DNA from: Sabulicella glaciei
Lineage (GTDB): Bacteria > Pseudomonadota > Alphaproteobacteria > Acetobacterales > Acetobacteraceae
Assembly: GCF_026183895.1 (NCBI RefSeq)
Contig: NZ_JAPFQI010000001.1
Span: 62,001-126,000, forward strand
DNA length: 64,000 bases
Direction: 5' to 3'
In this document: positions 52,051 to 63,033 of the stretch, piece by piece
Position numbering within the stretch: the stretch's first letter is position 1
Layout: every line of letters starts with the position of its first letter
The notes under the pieces: model-generated
Told to the model about the DNA's origin: nothing
The model's input: only the letters and a program-made list of their open reading frames with translations
Databases searched by the model: none
Position numbers and translations under genes: made by a program

Positions 52051-52672
52051 CGTCCCCCCGCGCCGCGGCGTCTGCCTCGTCCTTGCTGCCGCGCCGGGCG
52101 GCGGCAAGACCAGCGTGTCCCGCGCCCTGCTGGGCAGCGAGCCGGGCCTCGCCCTTTCGGTCAGCGCCACCACCCGCGCGCCGCGCCCGGGCGAGAAGGA
52201 GGGCGTCCACTACTACTTCCGCAGCGAGGCGGAGTTCGACGCAATGGTCGGACGCGAGGAGTTGCTGGAGCATGCGCGCTTCCTCGGCCGCTCCTACGGC
52301 ACGCCGCGCGCCCCGGTGGAGGCGGCGCTCTCGGCCGGGCGCGACGTGCTGTTCGACATCGAATGGCAGGGCCACCGGCAGCTGAAGCACCGCATGGCCT
52401 GCGACGTGGTCGGCATCTTCTTGCTTCCCCCCTCCATGCAGGAACTGGAGCGCCGGCTGCGCGGCCGCGCGACGGACACGGAGGACGAGATTCGGCGCCG
52501 GATGGCCGCTTCGCGCGAGGAGATGCGTCACTGGGACGAGTTCGACCACGTCCTGGTGAATCGCGACTTCGAGGCGACGGTGGCGGAGGTGCGCGCCATC
52601 CTGCATGCCGCGCGCACGCACCGGTCCCGCCAGCCCTGGCTGCCGGGCTTCGTGGAAAGCCTGCTGGCGTGA
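52040..52672 (+). CDS. gmk: Guanylate kinase
   Basis: Phosphorylates GMP to GDP. The P-loop reads A-A-P-G-G-G-K-T-S, keeping the G-K-T core but replacing the common S-G-A by G-G-G. GMP-binding residues S-V-S-A-T-T-R-A-P-R-P-G-E, G-V-H-Y-Y-F, and D-I-E-W-Q-G are normal. 210 residues. Start inside yicC, stop overlapping the GTG of the next gene. Confidence 0.94.
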   Translation: MSSSVPPRRGVCLVLAAAPGGGKTSVSRALLGSEPGLALSVSATTRAPRPGEKEGVHYYFRSEAEFDAMVGREELLEHARFLGRSYGTPRAPVEAALSAGRDVLFDIEWQGHRQLKHRMACDVVGIFLLPPSMQELERRLRGRATDTEDEIRRRMAASREEMRHWDEFDHVLVNRDFEATVAEVRAILHAARTHRSRQPWLPGFVESLLA

Positions 52673-53601
52673 CGGATGCGGCCGCCACGGTGCTTTCCGT
52701 CGCGGCGCCGGTCTTCGCGCTGATCCTCGCGGGCTATGTCGCGGCGATGCGCGGCTGGGTGGATCAGGCGGGGTTCAAGGGCCTCACCGGTTTCGCCTTC
52801 TCCTTCGCCGCGCCGGCGCTGCTCTTCGCGGGCGGTACGGCGGGATATGCGGGGGGCGGGGGCGCGGCGCTCGCCTTCTTCGGCGGCACGGCGGTGCTCT
52901 ACGGGGCGACGATCCTCCTGGCGCGCCGACCGCTGGGCTTGGCGGGGTCGGGGGCGCTCGCGCTCAACGTCACCTTTGGCAACACGGTGATGATGGGGAT
53001 TCCGCTGGTCGCCGCCGCCTATGGGCAGCGCGGGCTGGCGGTGCTGCTGGCGATCCTGGCGCTGCATTCGCTGGTTCTGCTCGGCACGGCGACGGTGGTG
53101 GCGGAAGTGGCGCGCAACCCCGGCGCCCGGCCCGCGCCCCTGCTGCGTGCCACGCTGGGCGGGGTGGTCCGGAACCCGGTGGTCATGGCGGTGCTGGCGG
53201 CGCTAATCTGGTCCTTCTTCGGTCTACCGGTGCCTGCCCCGGCCCGGGCGACGCTCGAATTGCTGGGCGCGGCCGCGCCGCCGGTCAGCCTGTTCTGCCT
53301 GGGCGGCAGCCTGCACGGTTTTGACGCACGCGGCGCGGCGGGGCGCACGGCGATGACCGTGGTCCTCAAGCTGGGCGCCTTGCCGCTGCTGGTCTGGGGG
53401 TTCTGCCGCCTGCTCGACCTTTCACCGCTGGAAACGGCGGTGGCGGTGCTCACCGCCTCGCTGCCTACCGGCGCCAATGCCTTTCTGCTGGCGCGGCGCT
53501 ACAGCAGCGGCGCGGATGAGAGCGGAGCCGCCGTGCTGGTCAGCACGGCGCTCAGCGTCGGCACCCTGTCCCTGGTGCTGGCGCTGTTCCGGCCCGTCTG
53601 A
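52669..53601 (+). CDS. AEC-family transporter
   Basis: A 310-residue inner-membrane protein with about ten hydrophobic segments. N-V-T-F-G-N-T-V-M-M-G-I-P-L in the first half and A-S-L-P-T-G-A-N-A-F-L-L-A in the second are the inverted-repeat motifs of the auxin-efflux-carrier family, which carries organic anions such as malate. GTG start coupled to gmk. Substrate not predictable. It ends three bases before the convergent ppx gene. Confidence 0.85.
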   Translation: MTDAAATVLSVAAPVFALILAGYVAAMRGWVDQAGFKGLTGFAFSFAAPALLFAGGTAGYAGGGGAALAFFGGTAVLYGATILLARRPLGLAGSGALALNVTFGNTVMMGIPLVAAAYGQRGLAVLLAILALHSLVLLGTATVVAEVARNPGARPAPLLRATLGGVVRNPVVMAVLAALIWSFFGLPVPAPARATLELLGAAAPPVSLFCLGGSLHGFDARGAAGRTAMTVVLKLGALPLLVWGFCRLLDLSPLETAVAVLTASLPTGANAFLLARRYSSGADESGAAVLVSTALSVGTLSLVLALFRPV

Positions 53602-53604
53602 GGT

Positions 53605-55074
53605 TCAGCCCCCCTCCAGCACCGGCTCCAGCCCCAGCAGCAGGGCGAGGGCTTCCAGGCGCCGCCGCACCGGCTCGCCCGCGAAGACGCCCGCGCCGGG
53701 GTCGAGGAGGAGGCGCAGCGTAGCGCCCTGCCGCTCCAGCGAGGTGGCGCGCAGCAGTGCCGGCACGCCGCCGCACAGGGTGAAGGCGAGGCGGAAGGCG
53801 GCGCCCAGCACCTCGCAGCGGCGGATCGTCGCGGCGGAAAGCAGGCCGCGCGCCACGGAAAGCCCCGGCATCGCCGGTTCCGCGTCGTAGCGCATGGCCG
53901 TCGTGAGGGCGAGGAATGCGCGCGAATGGTGGTCCAGCCCGACGCCGTGCAGGCGCAGGAGGCGCAGCAGGGCCTGCTCGGCGCGGTAATCCGGGTGGTC
54001 GCGGCTGCCGGTATCGGCCACCCAGCAGGCCGCGACGCGCAGTTCCGCCTCGCCCGGCCCGTCCTCGGCGAGGGGGGCGGTCCATTCCACGAGCGCTTCC
54101 GGCAACGCCGGGTCGCGCCCCAGCCGCAGCCCCAATTCCCGCGCGGCGGCGAGGAGCGGGTCCTCGGAGCGCACGGGACCGGGCAGATGTCGGGCGTACC
54201 AGCCTTCTCGAAGGCCATTGCCGCTGAACACCACGCGCCCCGCGCCGGAGGCGCGGAGAAGGCGGCGCAGCACCGCCGCGGCGAAGGGCAGGTCGCCCGC
54301 GCGCTTGGCCGGCGCCTCGGGCATGCGCTCCAGCGCGCGGCGCGGCGCGTTCATCACCACCCCCGCGAGGTCGCGCGCCTCCTCCCGCCGGATGGCGTAG
54401 TGGTGGACGATGTGCAGCGGGTAGCCGGTCTGGGCGATGTGCATGCGCGCCAGGGCGCGAAAGGTGCCACCGACCAGGAACAGGTCCTTCATCGGCGCGG
54501 CGCCTAGCCAGGGGACCGTCTTGAGTTCCGCCTCCGCGATGGCGCGGGCGCGGGTCACGTCGCCCTCGGCGCGGTCGCAGAGGCGGATGGTGCCGAGCGG
54601 CAGGGACACCGTGTCCTCGATCCGGCCGGAAACGAGGCGCACCAGTTCCAGCGAGCCGCCTCCCAGATCGCCCAGCACCCCGTCGGCATGCGGCACGCCG
54701 AGCAGCAGCCCCTCGGCGGAAAGCCGCCCTTCCTCGTCGCCCGAAAGGATGCGTAGCGCCACGCCGGGCATGGCGTCCTGCACCCCGGCGAGGAATTCTT
54801 GGCCGTTGGAGGCGTCGCGCACCGCCGCCGTCGCCAGCAGCTCGATCGGCTCGGCACCCATGCCGCGGGCGAGTGCGTGGTAGCGGCCGAGCACGGTCAA
54901 GGCCTGGGCGGCGGCACCGTCGTGGAGCCGGCCCGTCGTGTGCAGGCCGCGCCCGAGGCCGAGCACGGCCTTCTCGTTGAAGATGGCGTGCGGATTGCGC
55001 TCCCGCCCCTCGTAGACGACGAGGCGCACCGAGTTGGAGCCGAGATCCACGACCCCGAAGCGTTCTGCCTCCAC
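53605..55074 (-). CDS. ppx: Exopolyphosphatase/guanosine pentaphosphate phosphatase family
   Basis: Hydrolyses terminal phosphate from polyphosphate; some members also act on pppGpp. The actin-like ATPase-fold motifs are V-V-D-L-G-S-N-S-V-R-L, A-T-A-A-V-R-D-A-S-N, S-G-D-E-E-G-R-L and L-G-D-L-G-G-G-S-L-E-L. 489 residues. It follows ppk1 on the same strand by four bases, so synthesis and breakdown of polyphosphate are encoded together. Confidence 0.92.
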   Translation of the reverse strand: MEAERFGVVDLGSNSVRLVVYEGRERNPHAIFNEKAVLGLGRGLHTTGRLHDGAAAQALTVLGRYHALARGMGAEPIELLATAAVRDASNGQEFLAGVQDAMPGVALRILSGDEEGRLSAEGLLLGVPHADGVLGDLGGGSLELVRLVSGRIEDTVSLPLGTIRLCDRAEGDVTRARAIAEAELKTVPWLGAAPMKDLFLVGGTFRALARMHIAQTGYPLHIVHHYAIRREEARDLAGVVMNAPRRALERMPEAPAKRAGDLPFAAAVLRRLLRASGAGRVVFSGNGLREGWYARHLPGPVRSEDPLLAAARELGLRLGRDPALPEALVEWTAPLAEDGPGEAELRVAACWVADTGSRDHPDYRAEQALLRLLRLHGVGLDHHSRAFLALTTAMRYDAEPAMPGLSVARGLLSAATIRRCEVLGAAFRLAFTLCGGVPALLRATSLERQGATLRLLLDPGAGVFAGEPVRRRLEALALLLGLEPVLEGG

Positions 55075-55078
55075 CCCC

Positions 55079-57238
55079 TCAGTCCTGGTAGAGGCGGTTG
55101 GCCTTGCGGCGCGGGGTCCGTTGACGCGGAGGGTTGAGGGCGGAGCCGCGGCCGGAAAGAGAGGGGTTGGTCATGAAATATCCGTGCGCCGAGAATTGGT
55201 TGGGGTCGGGGGGCAGGCGGCGCCAGTTGCCATCCGGCTCCAACTCCCAGCTTTGGGCGGCGTCGCGCAGGTTGACCACCATGATCTGGTCGAGGACCTG
55301 TGCGTGGACGGTCGGGTTCTCGATCGGCACCAGGCTTTCCACGCGCCAATCCATGTTGCGCGCCATCCAGTCGGCCGAGGAGACATAGACCCGCGCGCGG
55401 CGCGAGGGCAGGCGGTGCCCGTTGCCGAAGGCGCAGATGCGCGAATGCTCCAGGAAGCGTCCGACGATGCTCTTCACCCGGATGTTGTCCGAAAGGCCGG
55501 GAACGCCGGGGCGCAGGCAGCAGATGCCGCGCACGATGCACTCGACGCGCACCCCCTCCTGGCTGGCGCGGTAGAGAAGGTCGATCAGTTCCTCATCCAC
55601 CAGGGAGTTCATCTTGAGCCAGATGCCAGCGGGCTTCTCGGCGCGAGCGAAGTCGATCTCCTGCTCGATCAGCCCGCGCAGCGTGGGGCGGATGGTGAGG
55701 GGCGCGAAGGCCAGCTTCTCCATCGCCTCCGGCCGGGCATAGCCGGTCATGTAGTTGAACAGCTTGGCGGCGTCGCGCGTCAGCGCCGGGTCGGCGGTAA
55801 AGAAGGACAGGTCCGTGTAGATGCGTGCCGTGATCGGGTGGTAGTTGCCCGTGCCGAAATGGGCATAGGCGCGCATCAGCGCCCCCTCACGCCGCACCAC
55901 CAGCGAGACCTTGGCGTGGGTCTTCAGCTCGACGAAGCCGTAAACGACCTGCACGCCAGCCGCCTCCAGCTCGCGCGCCAGGGCGATGTTGCGCTCCTCG
56001 TCGAAGCGGGCCTTCAGCTCCACCATGGCGGTGACGCTCTTGCCCGCCTCCGCCGCCTCAATCAGCGCCTTGGCGATGGGGCTGTCGCGCGTGGTGCGGT
56101 AGAGGGTCTGCTTGATGGCCACCACGTTGGGGTCGCGCGCCGCCTGGCGCAGGAACTGCACCACCACGTCGAAGCTCTCATAGGGGTGGTGGACGATGAT
56201 GTCCTTGGTGCGGATCGCCGCGAAGCAGTCACCGCCGAAATCGAGGATCCGCTCGGGGAAGCGGGGCGTGTAGGGCGTGAAGAGCAGGTCCGGACGGTCA
56301 TCCACGATCAGCTGCCGCAGGTCGGACGCGCCAAGCAGCCCGTCCACCGTCACCACCGACTTTCGGTCGGCGTCCAGCTCCTCCGCCACGAAGTCCACCA
56401 TGTCGGCGGGCATGCGGGCCTCGACGGCCAGCAGGATGGCGCGGCCCTTGCGGCGGCGCTTCAGCGCGCTCTCATAGGAGCGGACGAGGTCTTCTGCCTC
56501 TTCCTCAAACTCCACGTCCGTGTCGCGGATCAGCCGGAACAGGCCGCGCTCCGCCACGATGAAGCCTGGAAAGAGGTGGTGCAGGTTCAGCGTCACCACG
56601 TCCTCGAGCGCGGCGAATCTGATACCGGTGCCATCCCCGTCCGGCAAGCGGATGAAGCGCTCCACCTGCGGCGGCAGGGGGATGAGCGCGCGCATCGTGC
56701 CGCCATCCTCCTCGCGCACCAGCTTGAGGACCATGCAGATTGCCAGGTTGGACACGAAGGGGAAGGGATGCGCCGGATCCACCGCCAGCGGCGTGAGGAC
56801 CGGGAAGATGCGCTCCAGGAAATAGGTTTCCAACCAGGCGATGTCCGGCTCGCCCAGCTCATCCGCCTCCAGTGCGCTGAGCCGGGAATCGCGCAGCAGG
56901 CCGCGCACCGTGCGCCACGCCTCCTGCTGCGCCTCCACGAGTTCGAGGGCGCGGGTCTCGATGGCGGCAAGCTGCTGCGTCGGCGACAGCCCGTCCGGCG
57001 AGGACATTGTGATGCCCTCCCGCTCCTGCCCCACCAGCCCGGCGACGCGCACCGAGTAGAACTCGTCGAGGTTGGAGGCGGAGATGGCGACGAAGCGCAG
57101 CCGCTCCAGCAGGGGGTGCCGGGGGTTGGCCGCCTCCTCCAGCACGCGGGTGTTGAAGTCGAGCCAGGAAATCTCCCGGTTGAAGAAGCGCTCCGGACCC
57201 ATTTCGGGCGCGCGGAGGAGGGTTTCGGCCTGCGACAT
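55079..57238 (-). CDS. ppk1: Polyphosphate kinase 1
   Basis: Makes polyphosphate from ATP by an autophosphorylated His. The N-terminal [19 protein letters not shown] and [13 protein letters not shown] are standard. The catalytic core contains V-H-H-P-Y-E-S-F and later [11 protein letters not shown]. 719 residues from the ATG at 57238. Ten bases behind hdaA. Confidence 0.95.
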   Translation of the reverse strand: MSQAETLLRAPEMGPERFFNREISWLDFNTRVLEEAANPRHPLLERLRFVAISASNLDEFYSVRVAGLVGQEREGITMSSPDGLSPTQQLAAIETRALELVEAQQEAWRTVRGLLRDSRLSALEADELGEPDIAWLETYFLERIFPVLTPLAVDPAHPFPFVSNLAICMVLKLVREEDGGTMRALIPLPPQVERFIRLPDGDGTGIRFAALEDVVTLNLHHLFPGFIVAERGLFRLIRDTDVEFEEEAEDLVRSYESALKRRRKGRAILLAVEARMPADMVDFVAEELDADRKSVVTVDGLLGASDLRQLIVDDRPDLLFTPYTPRFPERILDFGGDCFAAIRTKDIIVHHPYESFDVVVQFLRQAARDPNVVAIKQTLYRTTRDSPIAKALIEAAEAGKSVTAMVELKARFDEERNIALARELEAAGVQVVYGFVELKTHAKVSLVVRREGALMRAYAHFGTGNYHPITARIYTDLSFFTADPALTRDAAKLFNYMTGYARPEAMEKLAFAPLTIRPTLRGLIEQEIDFARAEKPAGIWLKMNSLVDEELIDLLYRASQEGVRVECIVRGICCLRPGVPGLSDNIRVKSIVGRFLEHSRICAFGNGHRLPSRRARVYVSSADWMARNMDWRVESLVPIENPTVHAQVLDQIMVVNLRDAAQSWELEPDGNWRRLPPDPNQFSAHGYFMTNPSLSGRGSALNPPRQRTPRRKANRLYQD

Positions 57239-57248
57239 GCGGGAGAGC

Positions 57249-57956
57249 CTACAACAGCGCCGGGCCTTGCCGCACCGGGTCACTGCCGGTCGTCTCGGGA
57301 TCGTCATCTGCGGCAAGGGGCGCGATGGCGGCGAGGGCGATGGGGCGTGACAGCCGCCCGGCGGCAAGGGAGGCGCGGTCCAGCCGCGCGGCCGCCTCGG
57401 CCACCGCGGCGGCGGATCGGGGCAGGCGCAACCGCACCGCGGCGAGCACGGCTGGGTCCAGCTGGAGCTGCCGCTCGGAAAGCTGCTTGCGGAACAACGC
57501 CTCCAGCAGCGCATCGGATGGCTCCTCCAGCGTGGCAAGGCCGCTGGCGGCGAGACGGGAGCGGAGATCGGGCAGGCGAACAGGCCAGGAGGCAGGCGGG
57601 CGCGGCGCCGCCATCAGCAGGGGATGCCCCGCCTCGGCGCAGGCGTTGACGAGGTGGAACAGCGCCGCCTCGTCACCCGGCATGTCGGCGTCGTCCAGCG
57701 CGACGCCCCGCCGGGGGGCGGGGGGCAGGCCGCGCAGCGCCGGGCCGTCGCGGAGGTCCCAGCCGTGGCGCGCCGCCATGATGTGCAGCAGGTGCGTCTT
57801 GCCGGTGCCCAGCGGCCCGGCGAGGACGAGGCGCCGGTTCGGCCAGCGGTCCGGCGCCTCCAGCCAGCGCAGCGCCGCCTCGTTGCTCCCATCGGCGATG
57901 AACTCCTCCTCCCGGAACGCGGCCGGGGGGAAGATCGGCAGGACGAGCTGGGACAT
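57249..57956 (-). CDS. hdaA: DnaA-related regulatory ATPase HdaA
   Basis: A 235-residue AAA+ protein that resembles the DnaA motor without its DNA-binding domain and, with the sliding clamp, inactivates DnaA-ATP. The N-terminal Q-L-V-L-P-I-F is a clamp-binding-like motif (Q-x-x-L-P-x-F); Walker A is [11 protein letters not shown] and Walker B V-A-L-D-D-A-D. Its start overlaps the AI-2E-family gene by one base. Confidence 0.9.
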   Translation of the reverse strand: MSQLVLPIFPPAAFREEEFIADGSNEAALRWLEAPDRWPNRRLVLAGPLGTGKTHLLHIMAARHGWDLRDGPALRGLPPAPRRGVALDDADMPGDEAALFHLVNACAEAGHPLLMAAPRPPASWPVRLPDLRSRLAASGLATLEEPSDALLEALFRKQLSERQLQLDPAVLAAVRLRLPRSAAAVAEAAARLDRASLAAGRLSRPIALAAIAPLAADDDPETTGSDPVRQGPALL

Positions 57957-59074
57957 CAGGGTCGCGGCGGATCGAGGTAGAGCGGGCTTTCGAGGTAGCG
58001 CCGCAGCCAGAACCGCGCCAGCACGCCCAGCGCCGCGGCCAGCGGCACGGCGAGCAGGACGCCCAGGAAGCCGAAGGCCACGCCACCGGCGAAAAGCGCG
58101 AAGATGACCCAGACCGCGTGCAGCTCCACCCGGTCGCCCAGCAGGCGCGGATAGATCACGTATCCCTCCACCGTGTGCCCCACCGCGAAGATCGCGGTGA
58201 CCAGCAGCGCCGCTCCGGTGGTGCCCCATTGCCCGATCGCCAGCAGCACCGCGATGGCGAAGCCGGTGAAGGAGCCGACATAGGGAATAAAGGACAGGAG
58301 CCCGGCGAGGAGACCCACCATCAGCCCCAGCTCCAGCCCGATGGCGGAGAGCGTCATGGCATAGAAGGCGCCCAGCAGCAGGCAGCACAGGAGCTGTCCG
58401 CGCAGCCAGGCGGACAGCACCCGGTCCATGTCGCGCGCCAACTGCCGCAGCGTGGCGGCGGAGCGGCGGGGAAGCCAGGAATCGATTCGCGAGATCATGC
58501 GCGGCCAGTCGCGCAGGAAATAGAAGGCGACGACCGGCGTCACGATGGCGAGGGTGAAGACGTTGAACAGCGCGAATCCGCCGCCGATTAGCCGCGTCGC
58601 CGCCGTGCCGAGCCAGCCGAGCATGGCGCCCGCCTGGCCGATGACGAGTTCGCGCAGCCGCGTATCCACCACCTCGGGTCCCGCCTGCGCCTCCAGCGAG
58701 ATCATGAAGTCCCGCAGGGCCTGGCCAATGGTGGCGATGTAGCCGGGCAGGCGAGTGAGCAGCACGCCGATCTGCGCGATGACCAGCGGATACAGCAGCA
58801 GGGCGGCCAGCAGCCCGGCGGCGAGGATCATCAGCACCAGGAGCCCGGCCGCGAGGCCGCGCGGGACGCCGATGCGGGCAAGGCGCGCCGCCACCGGGTC
58901 CAGGAAATAGGCCAGCACGATCGCAAGCACGAAGGGCGTCAGGATCGGCGAGAAGATCCAGAACACCAGCAGGAGGACGCCCAGCGCGCCCAGCGTCAGC
59001 ATCAGGCGCTGGCGCGGCGTGGCGGTGCGGGGCCGCGGGCGGCCGCGCCCGGGGGAGGGGGCGGCCTCGCTCAT
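57956..59074 (-). CDS. AI-2E (PerM/YhhT) family transporter
   Basis: A 372-residue polytopic membrane protein. A basic, proline-rich N-terminus leads into P-I-L-T-P-F-V-L-A-I-V-L-A-Y-F-L-D-P; G-S-F-T-G-F-A-I-A-V is the conserved pore-like block. Family members include Na+/H+ antiporters and the reported AI-2 exporter TqsA, so the substrate is open. Coupled by overlaps to the genes on either side. Confidence 0.88.
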   Translation of the reverse strand: MSEAAPSPGRGRPRPRTATPRQRLMLTLGALGVLLLVFWIFSPILTPFVLAIVLAYFLDPVAARLARIGVPRGLAAGLLVLMILAAGLLAALLLYPLVIAQIGVLLTRLPGYIATIGQALRDFMISLEAQAGPEVVDTRLRELVIGQAGAMLGWLGTAATRLIGGGFALFNVFTLAIVTPVVAFYFLRDWPRMISRIDSWLPRRSAATLRQLARDMDRVLSAWLRGQLLCCLLLGAFYAMTLSAIGLELGLMVGLLAGLLSFIPYVGSFTGFAIAVLLAIGQWGTTGAALLVTAIFAVGHTVEGYVIYPRLLGDRVELHAVWVIFALFAGGVAFGFLGVLLAVPLAAALGVLARFWLRRYLESPLYLDPPRP

Positions 59075-59685
59075 CCATGGCCCCGCAATTGGCCCGATGC
59101 CGCGGCGACATAGGCGATGAGCGAGCCCGCCGTGGTGACGGCCGTGGCGAGGATCAGCACCGTGACGGCGGGGCCGAGCGGGACGCCGAAGCCCTCGGTG
59201 AACAGGACCAGCCCGGCCAGGGCCAGTTGCGCGAAGGTGTTGAGCTTGGAGATGGCGAGTGGCCGGATGGTCGGCCGCAGCCCGAGCATCCAGAGCAGCG
59301 CCAGCCCGCCCAGGATCATCACGTCGCGGAACACGACGAGGATGGCGAGCCAGTCGGGCAGCACGCCGATCACCGCGAGGGTGACGTAGACCGACACCAG
59401 CAGTGCCTTGTCCGCCAGCGGGTCGAGCATCGCCCCCACCACGCTGCGCGCCCCCAGGGCCCGCGCCAGCCAGCCATCCAGCGCGTCGGAGATTCCGGCG
59501 GCGAGGAAAACCAGGAAGGCGAGGTCCAGCCGGTGTTGCACGACCAGCCAGACCGTCAGCGGCACCATGACAAGCCGCGCCAGGGTGATGAGGTTGGGCA
59601 GCGTCAGCAGGGCGTGACGCGGCGACCCCTCGGCCGGAGGGGGCTCAGCGCCCCGGGGCAAGGCCGACCCGCCAGGAGGGGCCAT
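59071..59685 (-). CDS. CDP-alcohol phosphatidyltransferase (PgsA-like)
   Basis: A 204-residue membrane enzyme transferring a phosphatidyl group from CDP-diacylglycerol. The full signature D-x2-D-G-x2-A-R-x8-G-x3-D-x3-D is present as D-A-L-D-G-W-L-A-R through [19 protein letters not shown] opens the first helix, as in PgsA. The ATG at 59685 overlaps the DUF2066 gene by 41 bases; no later ATG exists before the first helix. Glycerol phosphate as acceptor is likely but another pgsA may exist elsewhere. Confidence 0.88.
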   Translation of the reverse strand: MAPPGGSALPRGAEPPPAEGSPRHALLTLPNLITLARLVMVPLTVWLVVQHRLDLAFLVFLAAGISDALDGWLARALGARSVVGAMLDPLADKALLVSVYVTLAVIGVLPDWLAILVVFRDVMILGGLALLWMLGLRPTIRPLAISKLNTFAQLALAGLVLFTEGFGVPLGPAVTVLILATAVTTAGSLIAYVAAASGQLRGHG

Positions 59686-60295
59686 CGCCGTCCACCAGGA
59701 CCCCGGCGGCGAAGATGCCGCCCTGCGCGTCGCCCGGCTGGGCACGCAGGGAAAGTCGCAGCCGGGCCGAGTTGATTGCGATGGACATGACTTCGACCCC
59801 CGCGACCGGCTCGGCGGCGAGGAGGCGGCGGCGAAGCTCCAGCCACTCGCCCAGGCTGCCGAAGCTGGCCGCGGCCTCGATGTTGGCGACGGGCGCCATG
59901 GACACGGAAACGCCGCCGCCACCGCCCGAAGGGCGGCTCAGCCCCGCCGTGCCGGAGGCGAACTGCACCGTCAGCCGCCCGACATAGCGGGTCGGGGTGG
60001 TGCGCTCCTCCTCGACCACGATGGCGCTCACCATGGACTCCAGCTGGGAATCGGAGGGGCTGCCCGACGCGCCCGTCGCGGCCTGGAGGCGCTGCCACGC
60101 GATGCGGCGCGCCGAGGCGAAGGCGCGGTCGCGCGCCTGCACCGCATTGTCGGCCGTGGCCTCCGCCGGCACCCCGCGCTGCACCAGGGGGTTGTCTTGC
60201 GCCGCCCCGGGAAGGCAAAACGCCACCACGGAGAGAGGGGCCAGGAGGGCTGCGCGTCGGCGAATTCGGTCGGTCACGTGGGGTCCCCCATCCAT
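59645..60295 (-). CDS. DUF2066 secreted protein
   Basis: A 216-residue protein with a basic N-terminus and signal peptide ([11 protein letters not shown] then [11 protein letters not shown]). The motif [18 protein letters not shown] and W-Q-R-L matches DUF2066, whose members sit beside hdaA and purM in related genomes. Shorter than most members. Start at ATG 60295, or GTG 60277. Function unknown; periplasmic or lipoprotein-like location is inferred. Confidence 0.72.
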   Translation of the reverse strand: MDGGPHVTDRIRRRAALLAPLSVVAFCLPGAAQDNPLVQRGVPAEATADNAVQARDRAFASARRIAWQRLQAATGASGSPSDSQLESMVSAIVVEEERTTPTRYVGRLTVQFASGTAGLSRPSGGGGGVSVSMAPVANIEAAASFGSLGEWLELRRRLLAAEPVAGVEVMSIAINSARLRLSLRAQPGDAQGGIFAAGVLVDGDGPSWRVGLAPGR

Positions 60296-60324
60296 TCTCC
60301 CTCCTTTCAACGCCTTACCGCATC

Positions 60325-60334
60325 GGAGGCTTCC

Positions 60335-60337
<3 letters not shown>
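60325..60337 (+). promoter_or_regulatory. Ribosome-binding site with probable CTG start for purM
   Basis: GGAGG (60325-60329) lies five bases before CTG (60335-60337). No ATG, GTG or TTG occurs in the purM frame between the antisense-overlapping upstream region and the conserved G-L-T-Y-A block, so CTG is the best start candidate. Confidence 0.55.
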
Positions 60338-61401
<1,064 letters not shown>

Positions 61402-61405
<4 letters not shown>

Positions 61406-62082
61406 GGTCCCGCGTCGCCGTGCTGATTTCCGGGCGCGGCTCCAACATGGCCGCGCTGCTTGCGGCGGCTTCCGTCCCGTCCTACCCGGCCGAGATCGCG
61501 CTGGTCGTGTCCAACCGCGGCGACGCGGCCGGTTTGGAACTGGCGGCCAAGGCTGGCGTGCCGGGACGAGTGGTGCCGAGCCGTGGCCGGACGCGCGAGG
61601 CCTTCGAGGCCGAACTCCAATCCGCGCTGGAGGAGGCGCGGGTCGAGTATGTCGCGCTGGCCGGCTTCATGCGCGTCCTGACGGAGGGATTCGTCCGGCG
61701 CTGGGAAGGCAGGATGGTGAACATCCACCCCTCGCTGCTGCCGAGCTTTCCGGGGTTGGACACGCATCGCCGTGCCCTGGCGGCGGGGGTGCGGCTGCAT
61801 GGCTGCACCGTCCACTTGGTGACCCCCGGCGTGGATGAGGGGCCGATCCTCGCGCAGGCCGCCGTCCCGGTGCTGGAGGGCGACGACGAGGCGATGCTGG
61901 CGGCGCGCGTGCTGGAGCAGGAGCACCGCCTCTACCCTGCGGCGTTGGGCTGGCTGGTTTCGGGCCATGCTTGGCTGGAGGCGGGGCGCGCGGTGGTGGC
62001 GGCGGAGGGCGCGCGCGGGCGGTCGCTGGCGAACCCCTTGCCCGAAATCCTCGGGCTTCCTACACACGACGCCACCAGTTGA
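61402..62082 (+). CDS. purN: Phosphoribosylglycinamide formyltransferase
   Basis: Transfers formyl from 10-formyl-THF to GAR, the third purine step; Fhs in this window can supply that cofactor. The motifs [13 protein letters not shown], catalytic [14 protein letters not shown] and [11 protein letters not shown] are intact. GTG start overlapping the purM stop; 226 residues. Confidence 0.94.
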
Positions 62083-62101
62083 ATTCGAGGGAAGCGCGCA
62101 G

Positions 62102-62260
62102 GTGGCCGATCACAACACCGAGATTGATTTCATCCCCGTGAAGGCGGAGGACATCATCGGCGACCGGCGCGCCCTGTATGATGCCTTCGTGAAGAGCATC
62201 CCGCTCGCGGTCGGCGCCACGGTGGTGGTGCTGGTGGGCCTCTACCTGTTCTGGGGCTGA
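62102..62260 (+). CDS. Small membrane protein, possibly aa3 cytochrome oxidase subunit IV-like
   Basis: A 52-residue product with GTG start (62102), 19 bases after purN. A hydrophilic N-terminus (A-D-H-N-T-E-I-D-F-I) and the stretch R-R-A-L-Y-D-A-F-V-K precede one membrane helix (P-L-A-V-G-A-T-V-V-V-L-V-G-L-Y-L-F-W). The order A-D-H, aromatic-F-x-K, helix resembles the small bacterial aa3 oxidase subunit IV family, but no other oxidase gene is near, so the call is tentative. Confidence 0.55.
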   Translation: MADHNTEIDFIPVKAEDIIGDRRALYDAFVKSIPLAVGATVVVLVGLYLFWG

Positions 62261-62271
62261 GGCCCGCATCA

Positions 62272-62302
62272 GGCGGGGCCGCGCCTCGGCGCGGCGCCCG
62301 CC
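62272..62302. terminator. Bidirectional terminator-like hairpin between convergent genes
   Basis: GCCGCGCC (62278-62285) and GGCGCGGC (62288-62295) pair directly, and GGCGGG (62272-62277) with CCCGCC (62297-62302) extends the stem to fourteen pairs with one bulged G. It stands between the small membrane protein gene and ndk, which converge here. Confidence 0.5.
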
Positions 62303-62312
62303 CGTCTGCTGG

Positions 62313-62735
62313 TTACGGCGCGATCTCGTAGCCGGCGAAGAAATAGGCGATCTCGATCGCCGCGTTCTCGGCGCTGTCGCTTCCATGGACGCTGTTCGCT
62401 TCGATGCTCTCGGCGAACATCTTGCGGATCGTGCCCTCGGCGGCATTGGCCGGGTTGGTCGCGCCCATCAGGTCACGGTTCTTCGCCACGGCGTTCTCGC
62501 CTTCCAGCACCTGCACGACCACGGGGCCGGAGGTCATGAAGGACACGAGGTCCTTGAAGAACGGGCGCTCGCGATGGACGCCGTAGAAGGTCTCCGCCAT
62601 TTCCTGCGTCATCCGCAGGCGCTTCTGCGCCACGACGCGCAGGCCGTTCTTCTCGAACACGGCGTTGACGGCGCCGGTCAGGTTGCGCCGCGTGGCGTCG
62701 GGCTTGATGATGCTGAAGGTGCGCTCGGTGGCCAT
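62313..62735 (-). CDS. ndk: Nucleoside diphosphate kinase
   Basis: Balances NTP pools by a phospho-His mechanism. [15 protein letters not shown] opens the fold and the catalytic His is in [20 protein letters not shown] lies between. ATG at 62735; 140 residues, standard. Confidence 0.96.
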   Translation of the reverse strand: MATERTFSIIKPDATRRNLTGAVNAVFEKNGLRVVAQKRLRMTQEMAETFYGVHRERPFFKDLVSFMTSGPVVVQVLEGENAVAKNRDLMGATNPANAAEGTIRKMFAESIEANSVHGSDSAENAAIEIAYFFAGYEIAP

Positions 62736-62848
62736 GCCTATCGTCTCCTGGATTGGGATGGCCGGGGCTATGGCCGGGCGCGCGGCGCGGCGCAAGTCCT
62801 GACGCCGCCTCATGCGTTGAGCCTCCGTCCCACCAAAGGAGGCCCCGC

Positions 62849-62998
62849 ATGGACGAGAGCAAGAAGACCCCGAAGGAGAAGCAGGGCTACATCCCCCGCC
62901 CACCCTCGGAGGAGGAGCTGCGCGAGGTGAGCGAGCAGCAGAAGCTCATCACCGATGAATGGGCGCCCGAGCCGCCCGCGAAGGACAAGCCCGCCTAG
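62849..62998 (+). CDS. Small soluble hydrophilic protein of unknown function
   Basis: A 49-residue highly charged protein ([32 protein letters not shown]) without a membrane segment; the centre may be one helix and the ends disordered. AAAGGAGG (62835-62842) ends six bases before the ATG, an almost ideal ribosome site, so it is very likely translated. It lies 35 bases ahead of the ABC-F gene on the same strand. Confidence 0.65.
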   Translation: MDESKKTPKEKQGYIPRPPSEEELREVSEQQKLITDEWAPEPPAKDKPA

Positions 62999-63033
62999 CC
63001 GGGAGTGCGCCGCCGCGGATAGAAGGGGCCGCC

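Noticed and set aside
60197-60334. ATG-initiated N-terminal extension of purM
   Set aside because: The 46 extra residues are antisense to the DUF2066 signal region and show no PurM-like sequence.
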